A DNA stretch of 64,000 nucleotides from Bombyx mori (lineage: Eukaryota > Arthropoda > Insecta > Lepidoptera > Bombycidae): assembly GCF_030269925.1 (NCBI RefSeq), contig NC_085118.1:15373001-15437000 (forward strand), written 5' to 3'. Below, in pieces: positions 13,220 through 26,200 of the stretch. The notes under the pieces were generated by a model, which was not told the origin of the DNA, made no database searches, and saw nothing but the letters and a program-made list of their open reading frames with translations. The stretch's first letter is position 1; each line of letters opens with the position of its first letter. Made by a program: the position numbers and the translations under genes.

Positions 13220-13755
13220 CCGGCCACTCACATGCGGGCAAATATTCGTACATTGTGCGAATGTTTGCGCGCATGTGAAGGGCCGTCAAACATTCATTCG
13301 CAAACTTAGCAGCTGTGCAAATGGGTTCGCATACTCAATTTGCGAACCCGTTTGCGCTTCCTCCTACACTTGTTTACGAATGTTTCACGAATTTCTCCTC
13401 CTTTTTAATTCGTCAATAGAACATTGAAGAGAAAAAGAGTTTTGAATTCTTTCCCAGACATCATTAACAGCCATGCTGTTTTTATGGGATTTCTTTTGAT
13501 GAAGATACGCTACACAGTAGACGTCACGAACTATGAAAATGGCGATACGTCCGTTACCTTCGCAATTGTCGGCGCAACTGGGCAAACGAATGTGTGGGAG
13601 ACTACGCGAAGGTACGCGGTTCGCGCGCTTTGATGTCTGTTAAAAAACCGACACAGCTTGGAAAACCACGAATGCAGCGAAAACTTTACATAATCATTTG
13701 CAAATGTCGTCCTACACTTGCGGGTTTGCGTATTCGTGCGCATGTGAGTGACCGG
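13220..13755. mobile_element. Harbinger-like element with MADF-domain remnant
   Basis: The terminal inverted repeats are GGCCACTCACATGCG at the left and, inverted, CCGGTCACTCACATGCGC at the right. Interior sequence on the minus strand (13385-13585) encodes VWERIQNSFSLQCSIDELKR, which resembles the end of a MADF/Myb-like DNA-binding domain. PIF/Harbinger transposons commonly carry such a second protein beside the transposase. No DDE transposase remains. Superfamily assignment is an inference from the termini and the MADF-like segment. Confidence 0.5.
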
Positions 13756-14205
13756 TGTAAGACATGAGTTCGAAGTCTCAAAGTTTTACATTGAAAGTCA
13801 TTTCTGAGAATTTGTTAAGACGTATTTCATTAGATTTTTTTTGTCTAACTGCAGGATTCAAATACCGGCACAGTCATAGCGCTTGATACGAATGCTCATA
13901 ATCTTTAGATTGCCCTTTAATTCCTTTATTCTTGCATCTTTGTCGGCGGATTCTAACTTCCAAGTGTTCCAACTATAAAAAATAAACTTGTTATTGTTTA
14001 TGGAGCGATGGCTGTCATTGAGTGTTATATTAGGCACCATCGAAAATTTAATGAAATCAAGGTTTATGTCTTTTAAGAAATGAAATTATTTTCGTGAATC
14101 ATGTATATATTATACAATTGCTCGTTAGTTATAAGTGAAATAATTATATATGGGTGTATAGAACACTATAATCATGTTGAGTGAAAAAGTGATTTGAGTT
14201 GGACG

Positions 14206-17200
14206 ATGGCGTCTGACGGTGAAATTTTGTGTACGAATGATCCTAATTTTGCTGTTATTTATTCGTTTTTAAAAGTATTCGGAAAGTTGTACGGCTTAGT
14301 GGTGCCTAGTATAACTAAATTGCAGGATTACATCGAAGACACGCAGGAAGGTGAGTGTTGTCGTTTACAACACCCGCTCAATGATAAACAAACATCTAAT
14401 TAGGATTTTTTTGTTGTTAGTCGCGGAACCGTTGAAAGATCTACATTTGAGACTGCTACGTCGCGCTCAAAAATCTGTTTTGAGCAGCAGATGGGAGAAG
14501 TGTCTGATAAAATTCTGTCACCAACAAAGACATCATCAAGAGGCGTGGGAAATCGAAAGATTCACATACAAGAAAGCTAGCACACAAGTAAAACTAAAAG
14601 TATTAAAGGTAAATTATCAACACTTACTCAAAGCTCTTATTTTGTCGTAGAATAGATGTTCACATGACTACACTAAATAAATATGTTTGTAATGTAATGG
14701 AAAGGATAAGTGCAATTCATTACCACCCACAAAAATTATACTTAAAAATAAAATTATTGTTAGACCTTGATTTAATGTTATAAATATTGAACTATAATTG
14801 TACCATTTTCAGATATTACTAGAGTATCAATTCACATGTCACCTAAAATTCAAAACTGCAGTCAATGCAATATCCTGCAAGGAACTGCGCTTAGATCCAA
14901 TAGGAAGAGACAAGAATGGCTGTGTGTATTGGTTGGAAGTTGACCATGAAGCAAACTTGTGTCTGTATAAAGAAGACCAGGATGAGGAGACATGGCAACT
15001 AGTGGCTAGGTAATAATATTGAGTGTCATCTAATGTTTTAAAATTAACTGAAAATTTTAGACATTTTTTATGAATACATACATACATATAAGTGCAGAAT
15101 GTAAATTATCTCTCAAATGAAAAAAAAACATGAAAATTATTGAACTAGAGTTAATTTATCAACATTTATATTTTGTCCTTCAAGTCCTGTTTGTTTTTTT
15201 TTACTAAATGTTAATCCTTGTTATATTGGGGTTGCTGTGTACCTTTGTGGGCTTAACATAAAACTTGAAAACTAAACAGAGCAGTAATTTACGAAACTGT
15301 CTTATAAAACCAAACTACAAGTCAACTGAACATGAGATAGCTTCTTCTTCATTAGAATATACATTACTTACCGGAGATAATCTGCGAATGGTTTATGATC
15401 ATGAATAAATTATGGATATTGAACATGGAAAATTTTATATTCATGAGACTTTTGGTTACAGGAACAGAGAAGAATTGGCCAATGTAATATCTAAATTAAA
15501 AGGAGGGGAAGATGTGTGTCCTTTGAATATATTGAATACACAAGAAGATTCTAGTAGCACCCCGGAAGCATCTCAACCTGAGGTATTTTTGACTTTTAAT
15601 AAAATATTCACCTGAAGGTTTTTGTTATTAAAATGCCAGTTTTTATTGAATGATAATAATACCTTGAATTAATAATTTCCCAATTGTCAAGATTTGTAGG
15701 CAGCGGCTTGGCTCTGCCCCTGGCATTGCTGAAGTCCATGGGCGACGGTAACCACTCACGATCAGGTGGGCCGTATGCTTGTCTGCCTACAAGGGCAATA
15801 AAAAAAAAAGATTTGAGTGGTTGTTCTCTTAATTGACAGCTAGCTTCTTTATAAGAATATTATGAAAGGATATTATGATGAATTATAATTACAATAAAAT
15901 CAAAACAGATTGCGAAACTAAAACTAAATCGATTGTACTAGATGATATAGAAAGTAAAATGCAATAATTAGAGTAGCTGTTAGATTATGATACACTATAA
16001 ATTCATTAGTTATTAACACTGAATATTGCATGCCTAGACTGGCACAGTTTTTAAATTACCTCTTTATCTGTTACTCTTGTCATATAATTTGGGGTTTGTT
16101 CACTGGCTTGTGGCTGCTGTCAGATCCAGTTACAAGTCAATTGGTGTACAAAGTGGTTTAGGGTAATCACATCCTTGATTGATTTGGTGTTGCACAGAGG
16201 GTCATGGGTTCGATTCGCACAAGGGGCAAATATTCGTGTGATGAACAGGTTTGTTTGGTCTTAACATGGGTGCTTATTATGTAGTGTGTATATTAGTATT
16301 TAAAAAAAACATATATAAGTATAATATGTCAGTCTATGGTTCTCATCACACAAAGAATCCTAATTTGGGGCTAGATGAGCGTGCATGACTTGTTCCTGGT
16401 ATTTATTATTATTATTTACATTTATCATGGATAATAAGAGGCAATTGTACATTCTGTGATTTAGTAAAATTTAAAAAAAAAGCCCCACTTACTTAATTAT
16501 CTTTTTAAAATTGAATGTTGATTGAAATATTTTTTATTTCATTATTCATCAATATTTTAAAATAGAGATAGTAATTTAAAAAATTAAGAAATGTTGATTT
16601 TATGATTTTTCATACATTTAAGTTTTCTTATTTAGAAAGAAAAGCCTGAATCCCATGAAGAAGAAAATGAGGAAGAGTTCCTCAGTCCAGAATCTGAAAC
16701 AGATGCAGAAACGGATGATAAAAATGATGAAGAAGAAAATGATGAAAAATGTATAACAGAAGTAGAAAAAGATAAAACTGCAGAAGTAGAAAAAGATAAA
16801 ACTACAGAAGTAGAAAAAGATAAAGGTACAGAAGTAGAAAAAGATAAAAGTACAGAGGTAGAAACTTCAAAGAGCAATGAAGAATTTAGTATTGTAACAG
16901 AAGAAAATGTTGAGTCCACTAATGAAGAAGTTAACCAAGAACAGAAAGAAGAACCTACTCCCGAGGAACAATTTCGAGAAGTAAATGAGGCTCATCCTCC
17001 AGAAGAATCCTCAAATTCAGAAGAGTTTCCAAAGGAGACTGTAGATGATATTGTAGAAAAAGAACTTATAGAAAAATCTGAAAAAGAACAACAAGAAGAT
17101 GATAGAAACCTAGAAAATAAAGAAGAAGTTGGAGAGACCATTGAAGAACCAGTTATGGTAATTACTGGTGAAGGTAACGGAGCAGATTGTGAAGGTTTAT

Positions 17201-20200
17201 GTGAAGAACTCAAGTATTTTAGTGAAGAGGATTCGGATTATGATAAAATATATTCTGATATAGTTGACTGTATAGACAGACATAGTGATTTTGATAGCTC
17301 ATACTTTTATGGAGATGAAATAGTAGAAGAATTTATGTATTTTTATGGGGAAGGTTCAGGTTTCGATAATTGCACTGGTAACCCTGAGGTCGAACATACT
17401 AACAGTGCAGAAGACAACACCGACATTGACGAAGATGCAGAAGAATGTGTTAACGGTGAACATGAAGATAATTCTAGTGATACTAAAATAAGTAAAGATG
17501 TAAATTTAAAAAGTTGTGTACCCTCATTGACTAACAGATCTCTGAAGAAACAATCTAATGATACCGCTGAAGTATTAAAATCTGACCCTAAGAAACATTG
17601 CATTAGAGATTTAGAAAAACCTGATATTTCTGATACAGTACCTAGTGAAAACAGTGCTAACACAAATATAAACGAAAATAATGATACTGAAAATGTTACT
17701 AAAGACAGCATTAAGAAAGTGAAAGGTAGAAATAAGTTTAAAAAGAAAGCTGGGCTTAGGAAATCAAGCATAAAAGAAAGTATAAGTTGTGTTCCTGAAA
17801 CTGACAATGGACATGATGTTAAATCAAGTATCATTGAAAAGAGGAAAAACAGTGTGTCATCAGAAGATCAAGAGGGCAATACTGACAATGAACGGGACAA
17901 AAGTCCAGAAAAAGGGGAAAAAGCGGAAGACGATTTACCTACAAAAAAATTACGCTTAGAAATGACACCAGAAACTGATGGAAATATAACACATTCCAAG
18001 GAAAACGAATCGGATAGTATAAATAACAGTATAGAAAAAGACAGTATAAATTCTATAAGCCAGCGGAAGAAGATAAAAGCTATAAAAGGAAAATTTAAAA
18101 GGAAAATAAAAATTAAAAATAGCACTGTAAATAAATCTGAAGAGGATAGAAAGGTTAGTGATAAAAAGGGTAAATCATTAAAGAGATCGATCTTGGAAGC
18201 TACAATCAGTGATAAAGACAAAACAGAATCTCAGAGTGACAGTGATGAAGACATACCAGTTGCTAGTGGTAAAAGATTGAAGACGAAACCAAAAAAACTT
18301 ATCAAATCTACGAGGTTAGTGGATGTGCAAAGTTCATGATTTATATTAATAAATTTAATAATAAATTATCGCTTTACTGTCAATAGAGCGTATTTTAAGC
18401 CCGGTATGTAGGTTCCACGGTGCATCAGTCATGCGTTCTGGTTTGAAGAGTGGGACAATTGAGGCTTGATGTCCTAAGGTAGATAACTGTTGTCCACGGG
18501 CTTCAGTAACCATTTAGCGCCAGGTAGGACGTAAAGCTCGTTCACTCTATGCGTGCATTCAAGGAAACTAGTAAAATAATAGATGTCTCATGATTTAGTC
18601 CTCGTTACTACCTTAAAATAAACGGTAAACAATAATTATTTACGAATCTGTGTATCGGCTGGCTTGTCATATGGAGTGCAATTGTAGCAATCACCAGCAC
18701 TATAATAATATGGATTTAGTCCGGAAAGATTAGTTTTCATCGATTTAGTCGCTCGCGAGCTTTATGCATAGAGTTTGGAAACATTCAAAGTCGTCATGGC
18801 CTAAAGGATAAGACGCTCGGTGCGTTAGTTTCAAGCGATGCTACTGCGCCGGTGTTCGAATCACGCATATAGAACAAAAAAAAAGTATAAAAAAATACGT
18901 GGTAGTTCAAGAATTGTTTCCAGGGTGAACGAATAACATGCTGTAATAAAAAGAATATAGTAAATATAATAAAAACCAAAAATTATAATATGCGTTAGTA
19001 GTTCGCGGTAGGGCGTCTTGTGACCCCGCACGGGTAGGCACCACTCTGCATTTCTTCTGCATTTTCGTGAAACAGTAATACGTTAGGTTCGGGCCGTCGC
19101 ACTGTAAAACTGAGAACTGTCTTAGAAGACTTAGAACTATCTCAAGGTGGGTGGCAACATTTGCGTTATGGATGTGAATGGGCTCCGGTATCCACTCAAC
19201 ACCAGGTGGGGTGTAAGGTGCTCCACACATCAAAGACATAAAAAACAATGAACCCATGGCACTCGAGTGCTGTTTTCCAGTATTTACTCCGTCGTTACGG
19301 ATCCTCCAGATCAATTAACGGTGCTTTTAGGTACCTCAAGCACTGGTCACCGTCCACGCCGAACCCGTCGCTTGCGACGAAGGGTTCTGCACGTAAATAA
19401 ACCCATAGACAACCCATTGAGTTTCTCGCCGGATCTTCTCAGTGGGTCGCGTTTTCAATTCGGTGGTAGATTCTGTGAAGCATGGCTCTTGCTAGGGCCA
19501 GTGTTTGCAACACTCCCGGTTTGAGCCCCGTGAGCTCACCTACTAGTTCGGTGAATCTAGAATAACCCCTATGGTTACTGGAATAGGTAAGAAAAAAAAA
19601 CGTATTTACTCTATACACGACGATGTAGCGTTATTTCAAAATGAAACCAGACTTTTCATATGGGGATAATCGAAGTTATATCTATGATTTAATCTATTAC
19701 AAACATCGGATTATAAAATCCTCTAATGTGAGACAGGCGTACTTTTGGTTAGCTTAGCAAACGTTTTCCGCTTTGTCATGAGTGGACATATATTATTAGC
19801 TTCGAAAATGGCTCCTGGAAATCTTGTTTAATCTATTTATACCTAAAAATGAACACCACGAGAACTGGTTATTTACTACTGACGTAGTCTACTCAGTGAC
19901 ACTTAATTGTAAAAAATTTTAAAACTTTTATTGTATTGAATTAAACATTTACCTTGCAGAAAGAAAGTAGAAGCGAAACTGTTGGAAAAACATTCTAGTG
20001 ATGAATCAGATGAAGAAACTCTATACAGCTTAGGTAAATTTGCTTTATTGACATTGTGGTAGGAACGTGTACCAATCAACCAACATTATGCATCAGGCGA
20101 ACCACATGCTTGCTGCTTGCTGCATCTGAAGGCAATAAAATACAGAACTGATTAATCATATTAATTTTATAGTTGGTTTGGAGCTCATGTTAGTGGCTTG

Positions 20201-23200
20201 TCTATATATTCTTCCGTTATTTTATTTTTAACATGTCAAAAAAAACAGACATTAATTTAGTTAAAAGATAAAAATGTGATTTATAAAAGTGAACCATGAC
20301 TTATTAATCTCCCCATCTACATTATAATAGTAACGTTAATTATTTGTTTACTGTGTAAACAAATCGATATTGTATTACCACATTGACATGTGTTTTCAGC
20401 TGGCAAGAAATCGCCTCGTAAAATTGTTAAAAAGAAATTGAAAATTAAAGACAAACAGAAGGCCACCAAGTCCAAATCCCGTGGCGGTTCTGATGACGAT
20501 GACGTGACTCCAGTGAGACAGTCCAGGCGCATAGCTCAGCAGAAGATCAAAGAAGAGGCAGAGAGAAGGCACCAAGAGGAGGTGGCATTGCGAGAACTCA
20601 AATTAATACACAAGAAGAAGGTTTGTTGTTGTAATTTTGGTGTTCTATTTTGTGTGATAATAATTATTTGGTAGCCTACTCAAGGCACAGACGTACCATA
20701 CCGGTTTTTGGTTACATGAAGTCCAGTTGTTAAATGTTACTGGCCATAGACACAAAAGCTGGTGGTTGATACCACTCATCTTGAGACAGATCTCTTGAAC
20801 CTATATTCTTGGACTCGCAGTCTCCTAACATCTGTAGATCGTCAAGTCCCACACACCTCGCGTGCCCCCAAGTCGCGGTTACCTCGTGTGAGGTTCGGTC
20901 CCCTGCTCGAAAAAAAAGGTCTGTTGAACCTACCTAAATCACTCGTGGTCGTACTGAATTACTTCTGTCAAAGCCCTGTCAAACTACCCCGTGGCATAGA
21001 CAAGAGGTTGATGTTGAGACTACCCTACATTCTGTACTTTGAAACTTTATTGATTTTATGAATTTGAATTTAATCTTACACCATTGTTCTTTCAATGTGG
21101 AATACCTTTGGGAACACACGTTGCCTATGTGTTTACTTTCGAAGCGTTATAAATAGATACCGTTAAACAAAGGTTGCAGTTATTTATAAAAAAAATTACA
21201 AAATGGTAATTAATATGCATGACACCTTTTTCTCATTTTGAAGCTCTTCGGTATGTCTGTTTGTTTATATGTTAAACATATTATGTGACTAATTTTTAAG
21301 AATGCTCCAGTATTTAAAATATGTTTAAATTCAGAGTAGATGTATGTAATGAAGTTTATCCAATAAAACATGAATCCCAGTGCCTATTTATTAGTATGTA
21401 GTAAGTACTAGCAAAATATTGTACTTTTCAAAACAATTGAAACAATAATTAACACAATTGAAATCGCGACATAAACTATTTGCGAGAAATAGTGAATTGA
21501 GAACTTTTGATTGCAATGCATATTGTTGTCAGAAGGAAGATGAAGACGAAGAGGAGTGGGTGGCGAGTGACGTCAGCAGCCCTCGTGTGAGACGCTGGTC
21601 GGGCTCCGCGTCCGACGAGCCCAGCCCCGACTCCGACTCTGATGAACCACTCTTCGACCAGCCCCCAGAAGAACCTGACTGTGAGATTTTGATACTAGTT
21701 AGAACGCAGTAGACTAGCAGACATTTATATCATCATAATCGGTTGCTCTTGGCAGAGCAGTCGTGGTCATGTGGAATTCTTGCTTATTAAAGCCTTGACA
21801 GATGTTTTCCATAGTTTGCGAACCGAGGCCCGGCGCACACACTCGTTAAGTGGGGTTTCAGTAAGGTCTTTCGCCTGATCAGTCCAACGCATGGGGCTTC
21901 GTCCACGAGACCTCTTACCATTGACCCTACCCTGAACAACAAGTTTCTCGATATTTACTCGACTATATAGATATCGGTAATTATCAACTACTCAAAATGT
22001 GATCCAAGTGGTCTCTGATCATAGAATTGTGCAGCTTGCTGTCAAGACTCTATGTTGGAGCTCGCGCGGATCTGCAGTTGCCGCTACTTACAAGCCAATC
22101 CGGCGGCTGGGATTTTTTTTTTAATTTTTTTTTATTGCCTTTGTAGGCAGACGAGCATACGGCCCACCTGATGGTGAGTGGTTACCGTCGCCCATGGACT
22201 TTAGCAATGCCAGGGGCAGAGCCAAGCTCTGCTTGCTGAGTGGCAACTAATTGACATTGATAGCTCCTTTACCATTATGTCCAGTGGCCGACTTAGTAGA
22301 GTCTACGGGCCTTCTTACTTCATTATCTCTGGGTCCACTACAGACTCCTCCACTACAGAGACCTCATTCATTGGACAGATGTTTCTTTGAGTTACCAGAA
22401 ACTTTTATATTCTTTAAGTATCAGACCTCAAATTCATAAAATTTCAGGTCAATAGGGTGCATAATGCAACTAGGAAGCCTGAATACCAAAATGCTTGTCG
22501 CCTGCACACGCGGTATCCGATATGTTGTATTCCGGCGGGTATTACTATCACGCTTCACGGAGAAACTTAATCTAGTTTTTATTAATCTTTCTCATCAACC
22601 TCAAAATTGATATTTATAAAAAAAAGATTACTGCCCGAAATTCCTTCATTTAAAATAATATTATTCTTCTTAAATAATTCTTGAAGTATAAGCTTGAATT
22701 GTCAGTCAACATTCGAACAGTATTAACATAAATTTTGTATATAACATTTTACTATGTATATTTCTGTCGAAATACGAAAAGTGAAATGTTCCATTGATTT
22801 CAGTGAATTTCGACAAATCTGACCACGAGTTCTCACCTGAATCCGACTTGGAGAGCGGAGAACCCGTCGAACCCACGAAAAGGGCAAGGACGTTACAAGA
22901 AGGTAAGCAATTATTTGTTGTTTTAAATATTTAGTAAAAGTAAATTTACTTTACGGTAAACAAAAGTCCTCCTCCTTCAGTCGATCGCTCATTGCTGAGC
23001 ATCGTGATGCGCCCGTCTGTGACCTTTTTTTCCAATTTGTAGCCACTTATGTCGGTCAGTGGCACAGTGAAGTGCTTGGCTCAATCTCATGTCCAGACAT
23101 TCGGACACTTGGTCACTTCATCTTTTTCGGCTCCTTCTTCATCCATTCATCAAACAAAAGTACCTTTATGTAATAGTAAGTAAGTAACATGGAAGTAGTT

Positions 23201-26200
23201 ACCTAAGCCCACTGAACTTTAAGCCAACACTGCACTACGTAATGTGTTCTGTACGTTTTTGTACAGAAACGTGTTGCGTTTGCTGCTGGAAAGACACTGT
23301 AGAAGTAGTTGTATTAGTTCTGCTTCTAACTGTATTAGGTAGGCGCTGACACGAAGGATGGTTTACACAGTGAGTATGAATATGTACTGCTTTAAATAGT
23401 TTATTGTAGATAAGTATGTACACAAACAAACTATAACAAGAGTGGTACGGTAAAGAAATAACATATAGAAGTAGTAAAGCACTGACACGAACGATGGGTA
23501 GCACAGCAAATATCGATGTGTACTGCCCGCAGTTTTCAAGATTGCCGAAGTGTTGAACAATAATAGATGATTGCCTGAATTCATAAGCGACAGCGATTTT
23601 GTCGAATTGTAAGGCGGTTGCCCAAGTAGTGGCGAGTAAGTGAGTCGCCACAACACCTTTTGTAGAATATTTATATTGACACCTCTCTTGACCCGCACCA
23701 AGAGTTCAATGTGCTTAGTGCGAGTTTTTTTAACGTTTTCGATAGCGTAAAAGTTAAATTTGTATGGAGTCGGAACGTTTGCCTACGTTTACCGCTAGGG
23801 GCGCTGCTCCAACTGCATACAAGAGTTAACTTTTACGCTATCGAGAACGTTAATAGACTCGCACTAAACACACCTATATAGTTCGATTCTTGATGGGGTC
23901 GTTGAACATTATTAGGTATTCAGGGTTTAAGTGTATTTAGTGTAAAGTGTATATATATGATTACCGACCAGAGTGAGATAGTTAAAAAAAAGGAAATAAA
24001 TTACACAGAACTGGCCTAATTATATTTCACTGAATTAACCAACACTTGTAACAAAATGATTTCAATCTACTATTAACGAAAATTGTTAAAATGACACAAG
24101 TCCCAAACATGTTGCAACAAGAACCGCACACTCGAACGCCACGCATAAAAAAGAGGCAAAGGCGCAACGAGGGATCGTTTTTATAGTTTAGCGCTGGCTC
24201 TCGGTCGGGGGCTGCCTGGATTCGGTAACAATATCTTATACTAGACGTACTCGTCCGCTTCCCTGGGCATTTAAAATTTACATTATTATTTATTGTCATT
24301 ATTATTAGGGAGCCAAATATTAGCCTATCCATTAAGTACATGTATTTTCTACATGGATACCAAGTTTCAAGTCAATCGGATGCCCGGTTCAGTAGTTATA
24401 ACGGAACATCCGTAAAAACCACTGTAGATTTATATATTAGTATAGATATGGTTTTGATATTGTAGAAAATTATGTGAAAATTCTTAGAATAGGAATTTTG
24501 AATACAAAATGTTTATTATTATTGGAGGTTTGTATTTTTACACACTTTATATTAGCCTCACTTGTATGTATGCTTATATGTTTGTAACTGACTCCTTTGG
24601 ACGCGATTTTGACCCACTTTAAACGGCCAGATTTCATTCAAACTTTGTACATTTATCGAGGACCGATGACAATACAATATAAAAAAAAATTGAAATTCAA
24701 GTAAAAAATGAATAATAAATTTTAATAAATTTATATTGAAAATAGTGTAAAAAATATATATTTTTTATTGTAAAAAAAGCATGGGGTGCATGGTGTTATT
24801 AGTTATAAATATTTTTCTGATAGATATGAGTAGAAGAATTATTATTTCAATAATATCTTAAAAAGCACCCTACGCTTTTAAAATAAAATATATTTTACAC
24901 TATTTTCTATTTTTTAGTTGAATTTTATATATAAAACGTGTTTTTCAAACTATTATTTTGACATGGGATCTGTTGTTGTAGGTCAAGACGAAGGGTTCTG
25001 CAAGCGGTGCGGCAGCGGGGAGCAGCCCGAGTGGATCCTGCTGTGCGACCGCTGCGACGCCGGCTACCACGCCAGCTGCCTCAAGCCCATGCTGTTCGTG
25101 GTGCCCGAGGGAGACTGGTTCTGTCCTCAGTGCAACCACGTACGATAACGACTTATAAACTTAACTATACTTCTGGCAACATCGGTCACATTCATACTTC
25201 AATACTGGTGGTAGGACCTCTTGTGAGTCCGCGCGGGAGGGTACCACCGCCCTGCCTATTTCTTCCGTCAACCAGTAATGCGTTTCGGTTTGAAGGGTAA
25301 GGCAGCCGTTGTAACTAGACTTGAGACCTTAGAACTAATATCTCAAGGTGGGTAGTGCATTTACGTCGTAGATGTCTATGGACTCCAGTAACCACTTAAC
25401 ACCAGGTGGGCTGTGAGCTCGTCCACCCATCTAAGCAATAAAAAAAATAATTAAAAAATAATATCACTGTCATTCCATTTCGTGGCTTCTGGCGCTACAA
25501 GAAATTTGAATGATGTAGCTCAATTTTACATGAATAAAATATATATAATGAAATATAAATAAAATAATAAAAATGGATGTAACTTTTTTACTTATATAAA
25601 AGCTACATCATTCAGAATCTAAAATAATGAGAATATCATAAAATGGTTAGAAATAATTAATTTTTAGTCTGTCAATGTAATCAATTTTGTGATAGATACG
25701 AAAGAAATTGTTCAATTGTATGAAAATTATGAAACAAAATAAAATTACAATTAATATCGTTTAACACACATTTTTTTCAAGATAATATGTTATTCTGAGC
25801 ATGGATGCGAAAATAGCCGCAGCTCTGAGAAGACGCGAACAAACAGCGTGCTTGTGTTTTTAAAATTTTTTCTGCAACTAATTAACATCAATCAATTAAT
25901 AAAATGATTCGCGGGTAGTCGCGGTGTTAACACGCAAACGTAGTGTGCTCTCTGTGTTTATTTAATTTTTTTTAAAGTATTGTGTATTTTTACATTTTAA
26001 ATGTGTATATAGTGCATAAATAACTCCTGCTCACTGATTTTATCATCTATCCTGTTTCGGTTACCTTGCATTGCTGCCAAGATACATCATTCATATTCAC
26101 AATGGATACACAACTTTCAAGTAACTTACAACAACTCGAAAATTTATTTGCCTCTCGAATGGGGGCCTACGAGGATAAGCTCAAAAAGGTGGCGAGTGAT

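Noticed and set aside
13858..14040. Possible 60-codon minus-strand gene divergent from RSF1 (MVPNITLND...)
   Set aside because: The translation includes a helical, charged stretch, but there is no recognisable homologue, and a TTTTTTATAG acceptor-like site in the middle gives a second equally plausible frame. Evidence is too weak.
18796..18870. tRNA-like sequences in Bm1 heads (also 40540, 54183, 63560, and the second SINE family at 16200 and 56380)
   Set aside because: Box A/B-like motifs are present, but each is continuous with a SINE body and cannot fold as a normal tRNA.
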